From positions 6,421,746 through 6,485,745 of the forward strand of contig CM055098.1 of assembly GCA_029204225.1 (NCBI GenBank): a DNA stretch of 64,000 bases. The letters run 5' to 3'. Below are positions 47,930 to 59,780 of this stretch, one piece after another. Within the stretch, counting starts at the first letter, position 1; each line of letters opens with the position of its first letter. The notes under the pieces are model-generated. The model ran no database searches and had not been told where the DNA came from. It worked only from the letters and a program-made list of their open reading frames with translations. A program made the position numbers and the translations under genes. This DNA is from Diphasiastrum complanatum (lineage: Eukaryota > Streptophyta > Lycopodiopsida > Lycopodiales > Lycopodiaceae).

Positions 47930-50900
47930 TACCACATTGATTTAGCTCATCATGGATTGACCGTGGTTGGTTGTGCGATCCAGTGTGGCGGCTCAGTATT
48001 CCATCGATGGCAAGAATGAGGGATGGCGGATGTGGCTGTGGCGGCTGGAACGAGGTTAAACCCATTCCTGGAGGCTAAAATCCTTTTAGGTTTGCATAAC
48101 CTTCAAGTTGGTTTCTCTTTTGCATGGGCTAAAAGTAAGGGTTATTGGCTTTTTGCTTTTGAACACATACATTGGGGTTTAAATTTGGTTATCCCAATAA
48201 ACCTTTATGGGTTTAAAAATGTATTGAATTGTTTAGCATATGAAGAGAGCGTATGTTTGATAATGGTTATTCCATTATCGGCTACTTTTCCAGTAATGTA
48301 TGGGAAACAATTTGATAGGTAATAATGGATTACCATAAGTAAACCTTATATATGGATATTGAAGGCCATAACCAATGTTGTGGGACAATATAAGTTTTGC
48401 TATCCTAATTTTTGTTTTCATGGGTTACCTTTTTTTAAGACGGTATCCAATACAAGGAAATTCAATTTTTTTGATACTGTGCTTGATGGTGACTAAACTT
48501 TGGAAGCTAACTTCTTCCCAAATCGAAAGAGTAAATTTTAATTTTTCCCTTTCTGATTTTCGAACTTGGTTAAAAGTTTGAAATATATTACTTGTCCGAG
48601 ATATTTCTAATCGGTATTGCTCGTTGGAAATGGATCAAGGGAACGTTTGTGCAATATACTAGTCATAATTAATTTTAAAACCGTCAAACAATGTGAAATG
48701 GCCAGATAAATGAGTGATGATAGACTTTATCCGATCAATGGAATCTTGTTTGGATACAGTTTAAGAGTTTTTGAAATCCTATTGGTAGGATTTCCATTCA
48801 TGTAATTTTATATTTTGAGTTTGAATAGTTTTTGACAATAATAATGGAGTAATGCCAAACCAGTGAATAAAAAGAGAAAACAGTCCAATTTTATTGAAAA
48901 AATTGTAATAATAGGAATTAAAAAGTTGATTTCATTTCCAGTTAAGTCCTGTGGTAAATTATATTCACAGATCATAGTAGTAGTGTTTTTTATACTAGTA
49001 GATGATTTTTGGTATATTGGTTATTCAGCCCAGGTATAGAATAGAAATGAAATTGTTTCATATTTTTTTTACGACAATTAATTTTTAATAGTTACTAATG
49101 TCGTTACGTCTTCTTGATACTTTAGCGAAAAGATATTCAGGGGATTGAAAATTCTAAGGAGGGAAGAAGAGTGGACATCAGTGATAGTAAGTGTGATTGG
49201 GAAATGTATTTCACAATTAGGATTTTGGTAATCTCAATAAATAATTGCTTAATATCGGTTAGTAAATTCCTAGATAGAATTCATTTAGTTGAATTCATAA
49301 CTTATATCTTTGTAACCATTGAGTTATCTGTAGTTTTGGATGTCAATTGTGATGTTCGAAGTAGAATCTGATACATGGATTACAGTGAATCTGTTAATTT
49401 GATAGAAGCTCTTGGATCCAAGGGGATTTGAAGCTTATCATTAACCAGAAAGGATCAGAGAATGTAATATTGAACCATGTTAATTCTTTTGCTTAAGTCA
49501 CAGAATCAGATGTGGATATGTGGTATCCATCTTATAGGCATGCCAGTCATCCAAATGAATGGATTCTCCAGTGTTTTGGGAACAAGAGATAATATTCTAT
49601 ATGAATTATAGGACAACTAGATGATCAATGGATCTCTAGAATATTAGATAAGGCGGTTAAGGGTTTTCTAGAAGGAAAAGTTGATGGTATGGGACATCAT
49701 TAAATTTGGAAAAGAAATTTCAGGACTGTAAAGATATGATGATCAATGGTGTGTTTTAGTACCTAGTCGCGATATGGGAAAAAGAAAACCATTCGGTCAA
49801 ATGTGGGGTATTTTGGGATTTTGAGGCTTAATCTAGATCCCAATGTGGCATCTCACTATTTACAAAATTCAGAGGCCCTCAAATCTATTTCTAGCCTTTC
49901 TAATTAATCCTTTACTTCTTAGTTATTTCTCTAATATAAGACATCAGACTGGTTTATATGATTCTTTCCAGCATGAAGTTATTCTTCTGGAAGACTGTTA
50001 TGTCATATAAATTACTTAATTTCATTAAAAGGAGGGGTGAAGTAGTGGGATAAAATTCTATTTGGGAATCTGTAGGTTGCATAGTTTTCGGAAGAGAACC
50101 AACTGTGGTATAGAAATGAGATTTGGTCTGAAAGTAATTTCGAATAGATTCAGAGTAAGATACCTAATTAGAACTTTTTGAATAAGAGAAATTCTCTAGG
50201 GATTGTAGACAATCTGGATCTAGAACAGGTTTGAAATTTGAATCATTATCTATAAGTAGTATAATAAAATGTCAAAGGTTGCTAATTCCATTTTGATTGG
50301 AATAAAAGTAAGTTTGATTAGAATTTAAGTCTGAGAGTTCTATATTGGATCAACCTAATCTTATTCTTAGTACTAGGATCAGAGAGGGGTTGATTGAGTG
50401 GAAGAAATTATGCTATTGGAGGAAATTGGATTGGAAAACTGTTGAGAGTGAATTTTATGCATCTCAGAGATTTTTTGGATATGTTATTTACTCATGAGAA
50501 ATAGAAAATTTTTTGCAGCTAAGTCACAAGATCTCAGTGAGATATGTGAGTAACATATGTGGGTTCTGAAGGAATCTGCCAAATAAGAGTGTGTTTATGT
50601 ACTGGGCCATAGTGAGATTATTCACATATGCGCACGATTAATCTTGTATGAATCTACTATGTATTCCTGGTTACTAGGGTTATTTGGTACACTTAACCTA
50701 GTCGGTAAACATAGACATATGATCAAGCATTGTTTTGACAGATACTTGCAGAGTTAACAAATTTTTGTATAGAAGATTTATGGATTAACTTATAAATGAT
50801 TTGGATAAGGATTTGAATGTGGTGTTATACTAGTATAATTGAATTCTTCACCTAGACATTTGAGACTTCTGAATCATTGGCAATTAACTTGACTAGTTGA

Positions 50901-52001
50901 TTACTCCAAGATGAAGTTAATTGGTAAAACTATCAATGTGATGTGAATTCACTAGGAACTAATGGTTTTTGGATTATATTGCTTGTAAGACGCATGATTA
51001 GTGAATCATTTGGTTCATCAGTTAAAATTATGTGCATCGGATATAAAGTATTCTTGGGATAGAGTATTTCTTATTTAAGAAATAGACTCAGCTCATTAGT
51101 GATTATATCCCAGAGCGTTCAATTCGATAACGAATCTTAATGAATCCAAGAATAATATATGAATTGATATTCAGCAGGACTTTGGGTATCTAGATTTGAT
51201 TCTAGATTGTAATCTAAAGTGTTTGTAGTTGAAGATGATTGTCATTTTGGTATGCGTTCAGTCTTTAATTACCAGTGGTTTATAGAACTTGAATCTTGCA
51301 CTTCAATTAAAGAATCTTATTGGAAGAATAAATCCAGTATTTTCTTAGTGGAAAGATTTTGGAATGATTCTCATTTTTCTTGAGTTATGTTGGACATATA
51401 CTCCAGTATCCTCTAAATGATTAAGTGTGGCTTTGGATTTCAGAAAATTATGATTGACGAATCATACGAATCTAAATCTTTATGGTTGATGGATCATAAA
51501 CAATTACTTAATTGTTGTTAGTGAATTACAAGGAATTGTGATGATTCTTAAGTGTGATGACTAATTTTTGATCTATTAATTGAGTAAGAATTCGAATCAG
51601 TGTTTTGAATCTCTCTACTCTTTTATTGAGAGGTTGTGGATCTCACAAAAATTCTCACAAGGAAAGTTATTTTACTTGTAAAGAATTTAATTTATTTAGT
51701 GGATGCTAGTCTACTATAGTTTATGGTCTGCAGATGCTTGAGTACAGTTTTTCATTTGATTGGATCTCCAGTTATCATAGGAGACAGACAAGTCTATTAA
51801 GATGAATGAATGCTATTTTCTTGCATTTGGTGCTAGAAATAGGATACAATTGGAAATAGGTTTATTACTGAGTACTTGTTTGATATGAAAGTCAGACTAA
51901 GAATAATGATTTTCATAGTTAATATTGTAAGATAAAGAAACTGTAATTCTTTCCTGTTTTGAGGAGCTTCTAAGGATAGAAGCAGTTTAAGGAGGGAAGA
52001 A

Positions 52002-52043
52002 TGTTATGGCCATATTCGGTTAAGGACCTGGAATAGTCCTAAT
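52002..52043 (+). repeat. 3' LTR of the gypsy element, first piece
   Basis: Starts TGTTATGGCC after the purine tract AAGGAGGGAAGAA, and ends in the 5-bp CTAAT (52039-52043) that was duplicated by the copia insertion. Confidence 0.85.
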
Positions 52044-53077
52044 TGTCACAAAACGGTGGTCGTGAGCGCAGTGGAAGCTCGATTGCTCAGAGCGTAGGCA
52101 TGTAGGAACGGAAACGCAACAGTTAGCAGTAGAATTATTCAAGCAGAAGAATTCATACAGATTTCACAAATGAACGACACGGTAGTGAGACAAAAATTGC
52201 ACTATGATAAAATATGAACAACAAGTACAATGGCTTGAAGTAATAACTTCAGCTTGTTGAGAATGATAACGCTGGCTACAGATAACTCTGATCAAAAGAG
52301 AAATTCAATTAACACTTGCATAGCTTGATTCAGCTAATACATAGATTTACAAGTGTCGAGAAAAAATATCTTACAAGCCTTTAAGGCTATTTACGCCAGT
52401 CTTTGCATATGTACAAAGTTGGTAACTGCTTCACCGCCTTTGGGATATTTGGTTGTCCAGTTGTTTTTAGGGTTGCTAATACGTTTGGCTACGTTGGTTT
52501 GCCAATGTAGAAAAAATGCGAAAAAGCCGAAAACCCCAATGTGCATTTAGACTGAAGGTATGCAACTCTTGAAGGTTCCCTTAGTTTAAAGGTAGCAAAA
52601 AAAGCCGAAAGGCTGAAGGGCAAAAAGTTGAAGGCGAAAAAAATGAAGGCAAAAAAGCCGAAGGCGGTTGAAGCCGAAAAGGCGAAAGTCGAAGGTGGCA
52701 AAAGCCAAAGTTGCTTTAGAAATGGTTTCTAAGGCATCCTGGTGACTTTGTTCACACTGTGAAAAAGGCGGCAAAAGCCGAAGGCGGCGAAAGTCGAAGG
52801 CGACGAAAGCTGAAGGTGCTTTAGAAATGGTTTCTAAGGCATGCTGCTGACTTTTGCCACTTGGCCGCTGTGTCGCATTCTGGCCACTTGGCCAGTGTGT
52901 TGCATTTTCGCGAAGTGTGAAAAAAGGCGAAGGTGCCTAAAGAATGGTTAAGGAAAAAGAAGAAACTTTAAAAAAAAAAAAATGTGAAAGTCTGAAAACA
53001 CATGTAGTTGGCCTTCAGTTTTCAGGATGCTCATTACTTGAACGATTTGTTTAAGGTTGAGCATAAGAAATCTAACA
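52044..53077 (-). repeat. Complete LTR of the nested copia (1034 bp)
   Basis: On the - strand TGTTAGATTTC to CCGTTTTGTGACA. The section 52590-52870 is packed with GCCGAA/GGCGAAA-type repeats and a duplicated block ending GCTTTAGAAATGGTTTCTAA. Open frames there are repeat artefacts. Confidence 0.85.
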
Positions 53078-55346
53078 CTCTCCCTTAATGTAGATCCTGA
53101 AAACATTTGATCTTCAGATTTAACATATCGTTAAATCTGAAATGTTGCTCTTTTGATAGAGCTTTTGTGAAGTAATCTGCGGCATGTAGTTTGTTCTACA
53201 GAAAATTAATTCTACTTCCTTGTTGTGCACTTTCTCTCTAAGGTAATGATACATGATTTCTATATGTTTGCTTCGAGAGTGAAATCTCATATTGAGAGAA
53301 GCCTGAGGAGGATGCTGATCTTCTGATCTCCTCTTGTAGGAGCAATGAAATTACTCTTGATAGAGTGAGGTGCTCCTGAGTAGAAATTGCCATTACCCAA
53401 TTCATATGCAGTAAGCTTCATGTTGACATCCATAGGTGTACTCAAAGGCTTACAATCCTGCATATTGAACTTATGAAGCAAATCTCGTGTATATTTGCTT
53501 TGTGTAAGAAAGACCATGTCTTCCTTTTGCCATACTCCAATGCCAAGACAATAGTGCATCAATCCTAGATTACTCACGTCAAAAGCATTGGAAAGATCTG
53601 ATTTTATTTCATCAATTAAGCTCTCATTACTTCCTGTAATAATCAAATCACCCATGTACAACACAATGAACACTATATCTGAGTCTTGTTTTAGAATGTA
53701 AAGATTAGAATCAGCATCACTCTTTACCATTCCCCTTCGCTTGAAGTGTTCATCAATGCAAGAGTACCACGCCCGTGGTTCTTGCTTTAATCCATAAATG
53801 GCTTTGTTGAGCTTACAAACGAGATGCTCTCTCCCTGGCTCAACAAATCCTTGAGGTTGTACTAAGTACACCTCTTTATCCAGCACTCCATTAAGAAAAG
53901 CAAATTTAACGTCCATTTGCTGAATCTTCCAACCATAGAAAACATAAATAGCAATGATAGAATGTATAGTTACCATCTTAGCTACAGGTGTGAAGGTTTC
54001 CTCAAAATCAATACCTTCCTGCTGCTCAAATCCTCTCGCAACCAACCGTGCTTTGTACTTGTTGAGTTGCCCATCAGCTCCATATTTGATCTTGTATATC
54101 CATTTGTACGTGATAGACGTCTTACCATCAGGTAGCTCAACCAAGTTCCACGTCCTATTTTTCGTTATAGCATCCATTTCTGTTTCCATAGCTTCACGCC
54201 ACTCCTTGTGCTCCTTTGCTTTATCAAAGTTTTTGGTTCTTGAGCCTTGAGCACAGAACCCATTAGGGCTAGATTCATCTCTAATCTTGCAAGAGGTTTT
54301 TGCTTTCTACTTGATTTTCTAAGCTCTCCCTGCTCACTTGATTCGGGAGTACCTCCCTTATTAGCATCACTTGTTACTGACAAGTACCACTTAGGCACTC
54401 TCCTAGGAATCTCATTATTGACCCTATCTTTTTCCATTGGCTCTTCCATATCGACACCAACTTCTTCTTCACTTGCACTTTAGCTTTATCATCAAAGGGA
54501 TCAATTGTCAATTTTATTTGGTCATTTTGACCCATCTCATCAAAAGTAGCATCTCTGAAAATCACGATCTTTTGTGCATCTTTGTCATACATCCTGTATG
54601 CCTTGGCTCTTTCATCACATCTTAGTAATCTGCATTTCTATGGTAAGCATTGTTGATAGTCGAAGTGATCTTTGGCATCAAAGGTTTGGTCATATCAGTG
54701 CTCAAAGCTTGCAAATTCTTAGAAGAGGTAATCTAGTTATTGGATTTCCTGATATCTCTTTTGAAGGAAAAATTTATGAGGGTTGCATTTTGGGAAAACA
54801 ACATAGAGAGAGATTTCCCAAAGATGGAGCAAGAAGAGCCAATGGAATTCTTGATCTTGTTCATAGTGATTTGTGTGGACCAATACAAACTAGGTCCATT
54901 AGTGGTTGTTATTATTTCATCGCATTCATTGATGACTATAGTAGACATATCTGGATTGATTTCATAAGGAAAAAATCTGATGCTTTTGCCAAGTTTAGAA
55001 AGTTCAAGGCTCTAGTTGAAAAACAAACAGGTTGTTATATTAAGACCCTCAGATCAGATGGTGGCGGTGAGTATTTTTCAACAGAGTTTATAAACTTTTG
55101 CAAGGATCAGGGGATCAAGAGACAAACCACTACACCCTATTCACCACAACAGAACATAGCTGCAAAACGAAAAAACAAATCCATTGTGGAGTTGGCTAGG
55201 GCAATGCTTAAGAGCAAGGGTTTGCCAAATAATTTTTGGGCAGAAGCATGTAACACAGCTACTCATATCTTGAATCGGTGTCCTACGAAGTCCGTGGAGG
55301 GTAAGACACCTTACGAAGCTTTTACTGGAAAGAAACCTAATGTTTT

Positions 55347-55481
55347 AATGGTTAAGCAAAAAGAAGAAACTTTAAAAAAATAAAAATGTGAAGGTCCGAA
55401 AACACATGTAGTCGGCCTTCAGTTTTCAGGATGCTCATTACTTGAACGATTTCTTTAAGATTGAACATAAGAAATCTAACA
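55347..55481 (-). repeat. Partial LTR of the nested copia (135 bp)
   Basis: It matches 52945-53077 nearly base for base (AAAGAAGAAACTTT, ACACATGTAGT, GGCCTTCAGTTTTCAGGATG). It keeps only the first part of the LTR and then joins directly to the inverted integrase block. Confidence 0.85.
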
Positions 55482-55486
55482 CTAAT

Positions 55487-55835
55487 ATGGTAGACCGGCC
55501 CTTCGGTACTCGAGATTATTGGTCACGCCTAGATTTAATTCCATGACGAGGCATGTTTGTGACTAATTACCTTGAGAGGACCCAGACACTCTAATTGAGA
55601 CATATGGAGTATTGCATGTACGTGTGACAGCTCTATATAATGAGGTGGAGATTCTTCCGTCGACATATTGGATTTAATTTACCAGTTTCTCTCTTCTCCT
55701 CTTGCTTCACATGGCATGACTTGGGGGCTAGATCTAGGTTTGATCTAGGTTTGGTTGGGCGGTTTGGCTCCATAGTCTCTCTCTTATGATATTCTCCTAT
55801 CCTCATCTTAGGGGTTGTCCTCCAGGATCTTTACG
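55487..55835 (+). repeat. 3' LTR of the gypsy element, second piece
   Basis: It continues the LTR exactly after the CTAAT duplication (ATGGTAGACC) and ends GGATCTTTACG, followed by the ATTGT target duplication. It lacks the 78-bp block and the SINE seen in the 5' LTR. Confidence 0.85.
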
Positions 55836-55900
55836 ATTGTGGTCTACTTTAGAGTTTGGAGACATGCAAGATAATATGACCATTACTTCCACCTTGTCAC

Positions 55901-57069
55901 TAGTTGTAGAAGAAACTCATGATGTTGATGGATCAATCTGACATCCATCCTGCGGATGAGCTCCTTGTCGGCTTAATTTTGCTTCTGAAAAAAGAGAGAG
56001 GAAGGCCCCAACGTTCAACCATTGTTAAGAGATGTTTAGATTGCGTCGATGCCAAGATGGCGTGTTTAGAATCTCAGTTGGTAGAGTATATTTCAAAACA
56101 TGGGTGAATACTTGATGTTCAAATGCTTTCTTATTGTTTGAGAGAGAGTTGATTATATCTTTCTATTATATTATCAATGGGACACTATTTGATATTGGAA
56201 TTGCTTGTCTAATTTAGTATAAGATTATCATATAGGATGGATATAATATAAAAATTGAGAAGAAATAACTCGCTCGTAAGTCAATATAATCAAGAAAGCT
56301 TGTATTCCCATCAAACATTCCATGAACAAATGGAAATTAAAAAACAAGTTGATAAATAGCAAGTTGGTGATGGTCATTACTCCTTGATAATGGAGTTGTG
56401 TCTCCTAGCAAAACATATAACTTTGTGAATGGATCAATAATCATGTTTTCATATAGAATATTGTCAAAGAGAAAATGATCAATAGATTGCAACAAGATGA
56501 AAGCTACATTGTAGTCAAGAAGCATTTCTCTTGTAGATGGTGTAAAAGCATTGGAATATTGGATTTGTTGTAAATTTTGTTTTAGCAGGGACCTTTTTTT
56601 AAACAGCTCACTATTCAACCTTTTTGAATCGGTCCTAGGGTTTTAGAATCAGCAAATCAATTTTAGGATTTCAAAACCCAAATTTTTAGAAAAGCAAAAT
56701 ACATAGTTGCATAATGCATTGATCATAATAGTCTATAATTATCATGATTGAATTATAAGCTTTAGAATTCCAAATTCCATATTTTAACAATTAATCGTTT
56801 ACACCTTACCCGATACATGTTTAATGTTACCTGACACCTGTGACCTGTATTAAGTATAGTTTTTGGGTTTGAACTTTAAAATAGGAAACTTGAAAGTGAT
56901 GTCAAATCAGAGATGAATCATGAAACAAATAAAAAGCATCTTGGGACTCCTAGGGCCTCTGTAGTGGGGTCCCATGTAAAAAAAATTTCGCACCCAGCCG
57001 ATTCGACAATTCAAATAGGCCGATTCTGATTCAAATCAGAATCACGATCCAGTTCGAATCGAACAATAG
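55901..57069. other. Intergenic, no gene recognised
   Basis: A 62-codon + strand frame (55919-56107) has no known domain. AACTCGCTCGTAAGT near 56268 matches 17030. At 56990-57060 GAATC motifs cluster around a hairpin with 9-base arms (GATTCTGAT, 4-base loop, ATCAGAATC). Nothing else is seen. Confidence 0.4.
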
Positions 57070-57930
57070 GAAGGACATGGCATGCACATCATTCAGCTTC
57101 CCAGTGGAAGGGTACCCAACCAGACCTTGCTTATGCAATCGGAACTGTTAGCAAGTTCAGTAGTGATCCTGGGTTAGAGCACTGGACTGCAATAAAGTTA
57201 ATATTCAGATATATGAAAGGCACATTAGGTCAATAAATCTATTATGACGGGGAGCCTAGGATAGGGGGAGTTAATTGGTTACTCTGATGCAGATTCGGAT
57301 AGTAACATAGATCCAAGAAAGTCCATCTCAGGTTACATGTTTCTATGGTGGAGCAAAATGCCACCCTGAACTGTAAGGCAGAGAATGATACAGGCTTACA
57401 AACCCAGCCCTTCACACTCTAACTTAAGTGTGAGGAGTGTGTGTTTGGAAAGTGTTAACATGTGACTTTTGTTTTGAGGCCTGCAAAGCTTCTGGCAATC
57501 AGCTCCAGCACATATAGCTCAACCCGTCTCTACTTCCAGTGCACCTGTGAGTTGGGGAAGCTAGGGACAAAATTGTGTATCCTTGTCTAGTACAGAGGCA
57601 GAATATGTCGCTCTGAGTGAATGTGCAAAAGAAGCAACATTGCTGCTAGAGCTCATGGGTGCACTGGATCCTAAGATTGAAAGGGAAATCATTGCATGTA
57701 CAGACAATCAAGGAAATATTCCGTCAATCACGTAATGCTGTATTTCACAAGAGGATGAAGTATATTTCTATATACCATTTCATAAAATAGGAATGTGAAC
57801 CTTGTGTACTATCCAACAAAGCTGATGTTGGCCGCTATGCTTGCCAGACTATTAACCTGATAAAAGCACCAAAGCTTGTTGCAATACATGGGACCAAGAG
57901 GAGACACACGCAGATGAAGTGTTAAGGGGG
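57070..57930 (+). mobile_element. Ty1/copia RNase H fragment with an internal insertion
   Basis: LAYAIGTVSKFSSDPGLEHW near 57127 is the end of RT; RNase H follows with SSTEAEYVALSECAKEA near 57590 and a remnant of the DNQGNI segment near 57700. A segment of about 190 bp (roughly 57357-57550) without copia similarity interrupts RNase H. A purine tract AAGGGGGAATG near 57925 could mark the start of a 3' LTR that I cannot delimit. Old, with several breaks. Confidence 0.75.
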
Positions 57931-58619
57931 AATGTTTGAAGAATGTGGCACGTCAGCACTCTGTTTCAAGACACCTACCTAACAACGTAGTTGCTAGTGG
58001 CGTAAAAACATGAGATGCAATATCATGCAAAAATTAAGTTTTCAATGTTTCCTTGTTTTTCTCAACCACACTACAATCAGATAGAGCCTAGTCCTTAAAG
58101 CTTGACTTTTTGTCAGCATCAATCAATCATGTAGGCACCTACAAAGCTGTTGACTGTTCGAGCCAAAAGAGATAAATGCTTCTAACGTGAATAATCTGGT
58201 CGCTATCTGCTACCTCTGGACTCCATGCAATGTGAAGAAAAGAACTCACAGATGCTGTAAAACAATTGAAGAAGCACATGACCCTCCAAAAAGTCTGAAT
58301 CCCATAGCAGTATGATTATCACTCAGTGTAAAGTGACAAATTTTGCATCAACCACCAGCAATCTTACTTTCAGATCACAAGTGTAGTCGTAATGTCCTGA
58401 ATTTGATAGCACTATTGCTTCACTTAAAATGAATAGCTTCAGATTTGCTACCTTTGTCCTAATTTTAGCAGTATAAATAAATAGCAGATTTTGTTCGGCC
58501 TTGAATGGCAATGGCCAGTAAAGCTGATCCAAATTCATCAACTATTCCAGTCAAAGAGTTGGTTTATTTGATAAAAGAATCTTCAGTCCTCTTTGGAACG
58601 TAAAGGAGAGAGACTCCTC
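57931..58619. other. Possible LTR remnant and downstream flank of the MCPLR gene
   Basis: The first part may be decayed LTR of the preceding copia fragment (TGTTTGAAGAATGTGGCACG after a purine tract). The remainder would contain the 3' untranslated region of the gene that ends at 58620 on the - strand. No other gene is seen. Confidence 0.35.
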
Positions 58620-59320
58620 CTATCTAGACTTGGCCTGTTGCTCCATACGCTGACTTGAGAAGGTATGCCAAAGGTACCTCCCACTGGCCATATCCACAAG
58701 CATCCAAAAGGCCCCTGAAACCTTTGAACCAACCTAAAAAAGAAAGATTTCATTTGCGTCAGCTTAACCCGTTCGATCATAGATGCCAAATCTTTTCCAC
58801 ATTTCTACATGCATAAGGCATACATTTACATATCCGAGGTAATAGGTACATGTAATCCCTAGTGCTCAACATTTTCCATGCAGGAAATGGCTAATGCTAT
58901 GGGTTTCTTGTATATTGCAAGCCAAGCATTTTCATGCAGGGAATGGCTAACGAATCATATGAGCTTCTTAAAAATTGCAAGCCTCAGATAGCTTGGTTAC
59001 GAGGTTTAGTTATTGTTAAATGATGCCTGTCTGATATTATACCTCTTTGGAAAACCAGATATAACGTACTAGAGCCTATAGCACAAGGGGAAATAATGAT
59101 AACACGGGCTATCAGCTGTGCTTGATAAGAAACAGATCGAAGGGAGGCAGTGATATACCCTTTCATATGAGCGGCAACGGCTAGACATCGGGCTCTTGGA
59201 TTCTTTGTCGTCTTCGGTAAAGTTGATAGACGCGTCATTATCAGCCCATAGAGTCTTCCAAGCGAAATAGCCAGCTACACTTGCGGAAAGAAAAATAAGA
59301 ATCAGCCTTAAAGGACACAT
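58620..59320 (-). CDS. Small single-pass membrane protein of the MCPLR family
   Basis: Two exons on the - strand, 59320-59159 and 58733-58620, with a 425-bp GT-AG intron (donor AAAGG|GTATAT, acceptor TTTTTTAG|GTTGG) in phase 0; 91 residues. Residues 1-22 (MCPLRLILIFLSASVAGYFA) form one hydrophobic segment, a signal anchor. A short acidic/polar linker follows (near 28-45), then a conserved-looking tail with FWMLVDMASGRYLW (residues 63-76). From memory, small plant proteins starting MCPLR and ending near VDMASGKYLWRN form a conserved family, in some annotations called methyltransferase-related, though no methyltransferase fold could fit. Biochemical role unknown. Both family blocks lie on opposite sides of the intron and join in frame, which supports the model. 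No breaks. Confidence 0.85.
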
Positions 59321-59418
59321 TGTCTTCGGATAGATCTGAAATATTCCAGTGGAGCAGGAGTACTTGTTTTCTGTTCAGAACTTCGACCAAAAGGGAACCC
59401 GCCGTTGTCAAATCACCG

Positions 59419-59780
59419 CTCTTTACAAAACCAGGCACTGTCTATGAATGTAGAAGTACTATCCTTGTTTGACGAGTTGCGTTTTGAAGCCTGCTTGTGA
59501 TCCTTAACTGTGGATCTGCACGAGCTTGACTCAAAACACGGAACTCAAAAAGACAGAGCGTCCGGATCCTATAGCCAGATATATCAAATGTTAATAAAAC
59601 CAGGCGCTGATTAACGAGGGAAAAGTATGACGTCTATCGATGATGCTGATTTGAGGACTGTCGTTTTAAAATCTGATTAAGATCCTCAACTGCCGATCTA
59701 CACGACCTTGAATCGAAGACGGAACTCTGACAAAAACCTTCCGGATCCGTTTGCCACCGATTTGAAATGAGATGGAACAA
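59419..59780. repeat. Diverged tandem duplication, about 180-bp unit, upstream of the MCPLR gene
   Basis: AAACCAGGCACTG at 59419 and AAACCAGGCGCTG at 59598 open two copies that then share CGTTTTGAA/CGTTTTAAA, GATCCT.AACTG.GATCT.CACGA and TCCGGATCC. The array starts about 100 bp upstream of the start codon and so covers the likely promoter or 5' leader. Confidence 0.65.

Larger units (their letters stand above)
52044..55481 (-). mobile_element. Rearranged, chimeric copia element nested in the gypsy 3' LTR
   Basis: Bounded by the 5-bp duplication CTAAT (52039-52043 and 55482-55486) with TG...CA ends. Reading the - strand from 55481: an incomplete 5' LTR (55481-55347), an integrase block that lies in the opposite orientation (54650-55345, + strand, with LWHQRFGH, LVHSDLCGP and SDGGGEY), a linker and RT on the - strand (about 54592-53290, with KWIYKIKYG and QMDVKFAFLNG), a short RNase H end (about 53290-53085) and a complete LTR. 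The RNase H end and LTRs belong to the same family as 38890-40415, but the RT comes from another copia lineage. The order is chimeric with an inverted block and several breaks. Confidence 0.8.
45718..55835 (+). mobile_element. Ty3/gypsy-type element with target duplication, hosting nested insertions
   Basis: Bounded by the 5-bp duplication ATTGT at 45713-45717 and 55836-55840. Parts: 5' LTR 45718-46267, primer site 46269-46280, interior to 52001, and a 3' LTR in two pieces (52002-52043 and 55482-55835) split by a copia element. The interior 49367-52001 matches the copy at 5156-8470. Without the nested copia it is about 6.7 kb. Coding regions are decayed by many breaks, so the family call rests on the related copy. 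In the first 147 comparable LTR bases about seven differences are seen, so the insertion is old but datable. Part of the 3' LTR lacks about 78 bp present in the 5' LTR. Confidence 0.8.

Noticed and set aside
52489-52774. Phe/Ala-rich open frames on the - strand
   Set aside because: They translate the GCCGAA-type repeats of a copia LTR.
58583-58789. 68-codon frame overlapping the second MCPLR exon
   Set aside because: It is in another frame and reads through the splice acceptor; the spliced frame matches the known family.
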